The translations under genes and the position numbers were made by a program. Shown piece by piece: positions 62,951 through 64,000 of a DNA stretch of 64,000 nt; positions within the stretch are counted from its first letter, which is position 1, and each line of letters begins with the position of its first letter. Below the pieces are notes generated by a model. It made no database searches. It saw only the letters and a program-made list of their open reading frames with translations, and was not told the origin of the DNA. The DNA lies in NCBI RefSeq assembly GCF_000316625.1, contig NC_019676.1, positions 2,932,501-2,996,500 of the forward strand, in the 5' to 3' direction. This stretch comes from Nostoc sp. PCC 7107. Lineage in GTDB: Bacteria > Cyanobacteriota > Cyanobacteriia > Cyanobacteriales > Nostocaceae.

Positions 62951-63448
62951 AATTCAGTTTGAATTTTATCTCTGTTACATTTAATAGTTCGTTCTCAAAA
63001 TTCTCATTCAATTTGTGTTAAAACAGCAGTCTTTTCTAGTTATAAACTGGAATAAGCACTAGCAACGCGTAAATTTCTTGAAAGTAATAACATTACTAGT
63101 AGCGAATGCTTGAGATTCTTAATTTAGTAGGGGTATTGTGGTGCAATATCTCTACTAAATTATATTTTTGAAGATAAAAATTTATTTATTGTTGGTTTCA
63201 TTTTAACTATATTTCTTTTTAAAATATCTGAAAAATTTAAAATTGCTGGAGTATTAATTATTATGTATTGACTGCATTGAGTATTATTAATACACATTTT
63301 CTGGTTTTTATTAATAGTTTATATATTTGTTACACAGTACATATTTTTTATAATTGAGTTAAAGAACAATTTTGCTTTCCCTATGATATTAATAATTGAT
63401 TTATGGGAATACTGAAATAATAGTAATTAGACTTAGGCACAAGCTGAG
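62951..63448. other. AT-rich spacer before the kinase gene
   Basis: About 500 bases. It contains one clear hairpin at 63121-63161, listed separately; the remaining 290 bases are very AT-rich without a reading frame. Confidence 0.4.
63121..63161 (+). terminator. Hairpin with T-rich tail in receiver-kinase spacer
   Basis: AATTTAGTAG (63121-63130) pairs with CTACTAAATT (63152-63161); an inner GTATTG/CAATAT stem extends it. A run of T follows at 63165-63169. Confidence 0.65.
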
Positions 63449-64000
63449 ATGTTAACAGTATCAGACACGATATATCCTATAGTTGGCTATCAAATTACTG
63501 ATCAAATATACTCTGGTAGCAAAACCCTAGTTTATCGTGGTGTTAGAGAACAAGACCAAAAAGCTGTTATTCTCAAACTGATGCGGAATGAATATCCGAC
63601 TTTTACAGAAATTGCTCAATTTCGTAATCAATACACTATTACCCAAAATCTAGAAATTCCTGGAATAGTCAAACCCTATAGCCTCGAAAACTACCGCAAC
63701 GGCTATGTTTTGATCATGGAAGATTTTGGTGGTATATCTCTCAAAGAATGGCTTTCAGAAAAATATGCAATTGGTGAAGTTTTTATTTCATTAAGCGAAT
63801 TTTTTAATATTGCTATTGAAGTAACAAAAACTTTAGAACTACTCCATCGCCATCGCATTATTCATAAAGATATTAAACCTGCTAATATTTTGATTCACCC
63901 AATAACTGGAGAAATCAAACTAATTGATTTTAGTATCTCTACACTTTTACCAAAAGAAATTCAATCACTTACTAATCCTAATATTTTAGAAGGTACTTTA
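63449..64000 (+). CDS. Ser/Thr protein kinase, N-terminal part (runs off the window end)
   Basis: The first 184 residues of a Hanks-type kinase. Visible: an N-terminal glycine-poor ATP loop (YSGSKTLVYRG), the invariant lysine in AVILKL, the catalytic loop HKDIKPANIL and the metal motif as DFS instead of DFG. This form is common in large cyanobacterial kinases that continue with an AAA-type ATPase, GAF and histidine kinase domains. That continuation is outside the window. Confidence 0.85.
   Translation, partial: MLTVSDTIYPIVGYQITDQIYSGSKTLVYRGVREQDQKAVILKLMRNEYPTFTEIAQFRNQYTITQNLEIPGIVKPYSLENYRNGYVLIMEDFGGISLKEWLSEKYAIGEVFISLSEFFNIAIEVTKTLELLHRHRIIHKDIKPANILIHPITGEIKLIDFSISTLLPKEIQSLTNPNILEGTL

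Overview
The window is chromosomal DNA of a filamentous, Nostoc/Anabaena-type cyanobacterium. The octamer GCGATCGC (HIP1) is scattered throughout genes and spacers. There are genes for photosynthesis and pigment metabolism: a CpcT/CpeT-type bilin lyase, biliverdin reductase, psaX, ndhS, petF, raf1 and menG. Heptameric STRR-like repeats (TGACTAA-type) fill several spacers. Species cannot be fixed from the sequence alone.

Layout. 1-9.7 kb: 3' end of a bilin lyase gene, a STAS-domain antagonist, hemF, an SRPBCC protein, mrp, rodA, ndhS, a HAS-barrel-like protein and a CPA2 antiporter with universal-stress domains. 10-12.5 kb: UDP-xylose synthase and UDP-glucose dehydrogenase, a nucleotide-sugar pair. 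12.6-16.1 kb is accessory: a nested palindrome, an MntA/HepT toxin-antitoxin module between two 89-bp direct repeats, an SLH-FAS1-beta-barrel envelope protein and a MITE-like element. 16.2-26.7 kb: an MlaE permease, membrane and DUF1350 proteins, a receiver-PP2C phosphatase facing a STAS protein, an HTH-GrpE-like protein, Dps, sulfiredoxin, a SpoIID protein, ferredoxin, biliverdin reductase and methionine aminopeptidase. 26.7-28.2 kb is a small insertion hotspot: a DUF433 gene broken by an old element that was itself hit by an IS630-family IS. 28.2-35 kb: an adenylate/guanylate cyclase overlapping a lipoprotein gene, PutA, and a second, damaged IS630 copy. 35-51.6 kb: UvrD-like helicase, GT39 enzyme, raf1, receiver-GAF protein, menG, DUF445, PgpH-like HD phosphodiesterase, ADP-ribosylglycohydrolase-like protein, a 45-aa ORF plus aroQ, and topA. 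52-64 kb: a DUF6745 gene pair, an orphan DNA methyltransferase, SGNH hydrolase, DUF4864, larE, a hybrid histidine kinase, natD-like permease, psaX, lipA, a receiver protein and the start of a large Ser/Thr kinase.

Theme. Most genes are single-gene or two-gene units typical of cyanobacterial chromosomes. Signal transduction is over-represented (two STAS proteins, one PP2C, three receiver proteins apart from a hybrid kinase, a cyclase, a HD phosphodiesterase, a Ser/Thr kinase). The most unusual material is structural: nested insertions, repeats that have entered reading frames (helicase and PutA) and strongly structured spacers. No CRISPR array, rRNA or tRNA was recognised. The most system-like candidates are the lipoprotein-cyclase overlap, the DUF6745 pair beside a methyltransferase, and the conserved-looking small ORFs. 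All functional assignments are from reading motifs by eye, with no database search.
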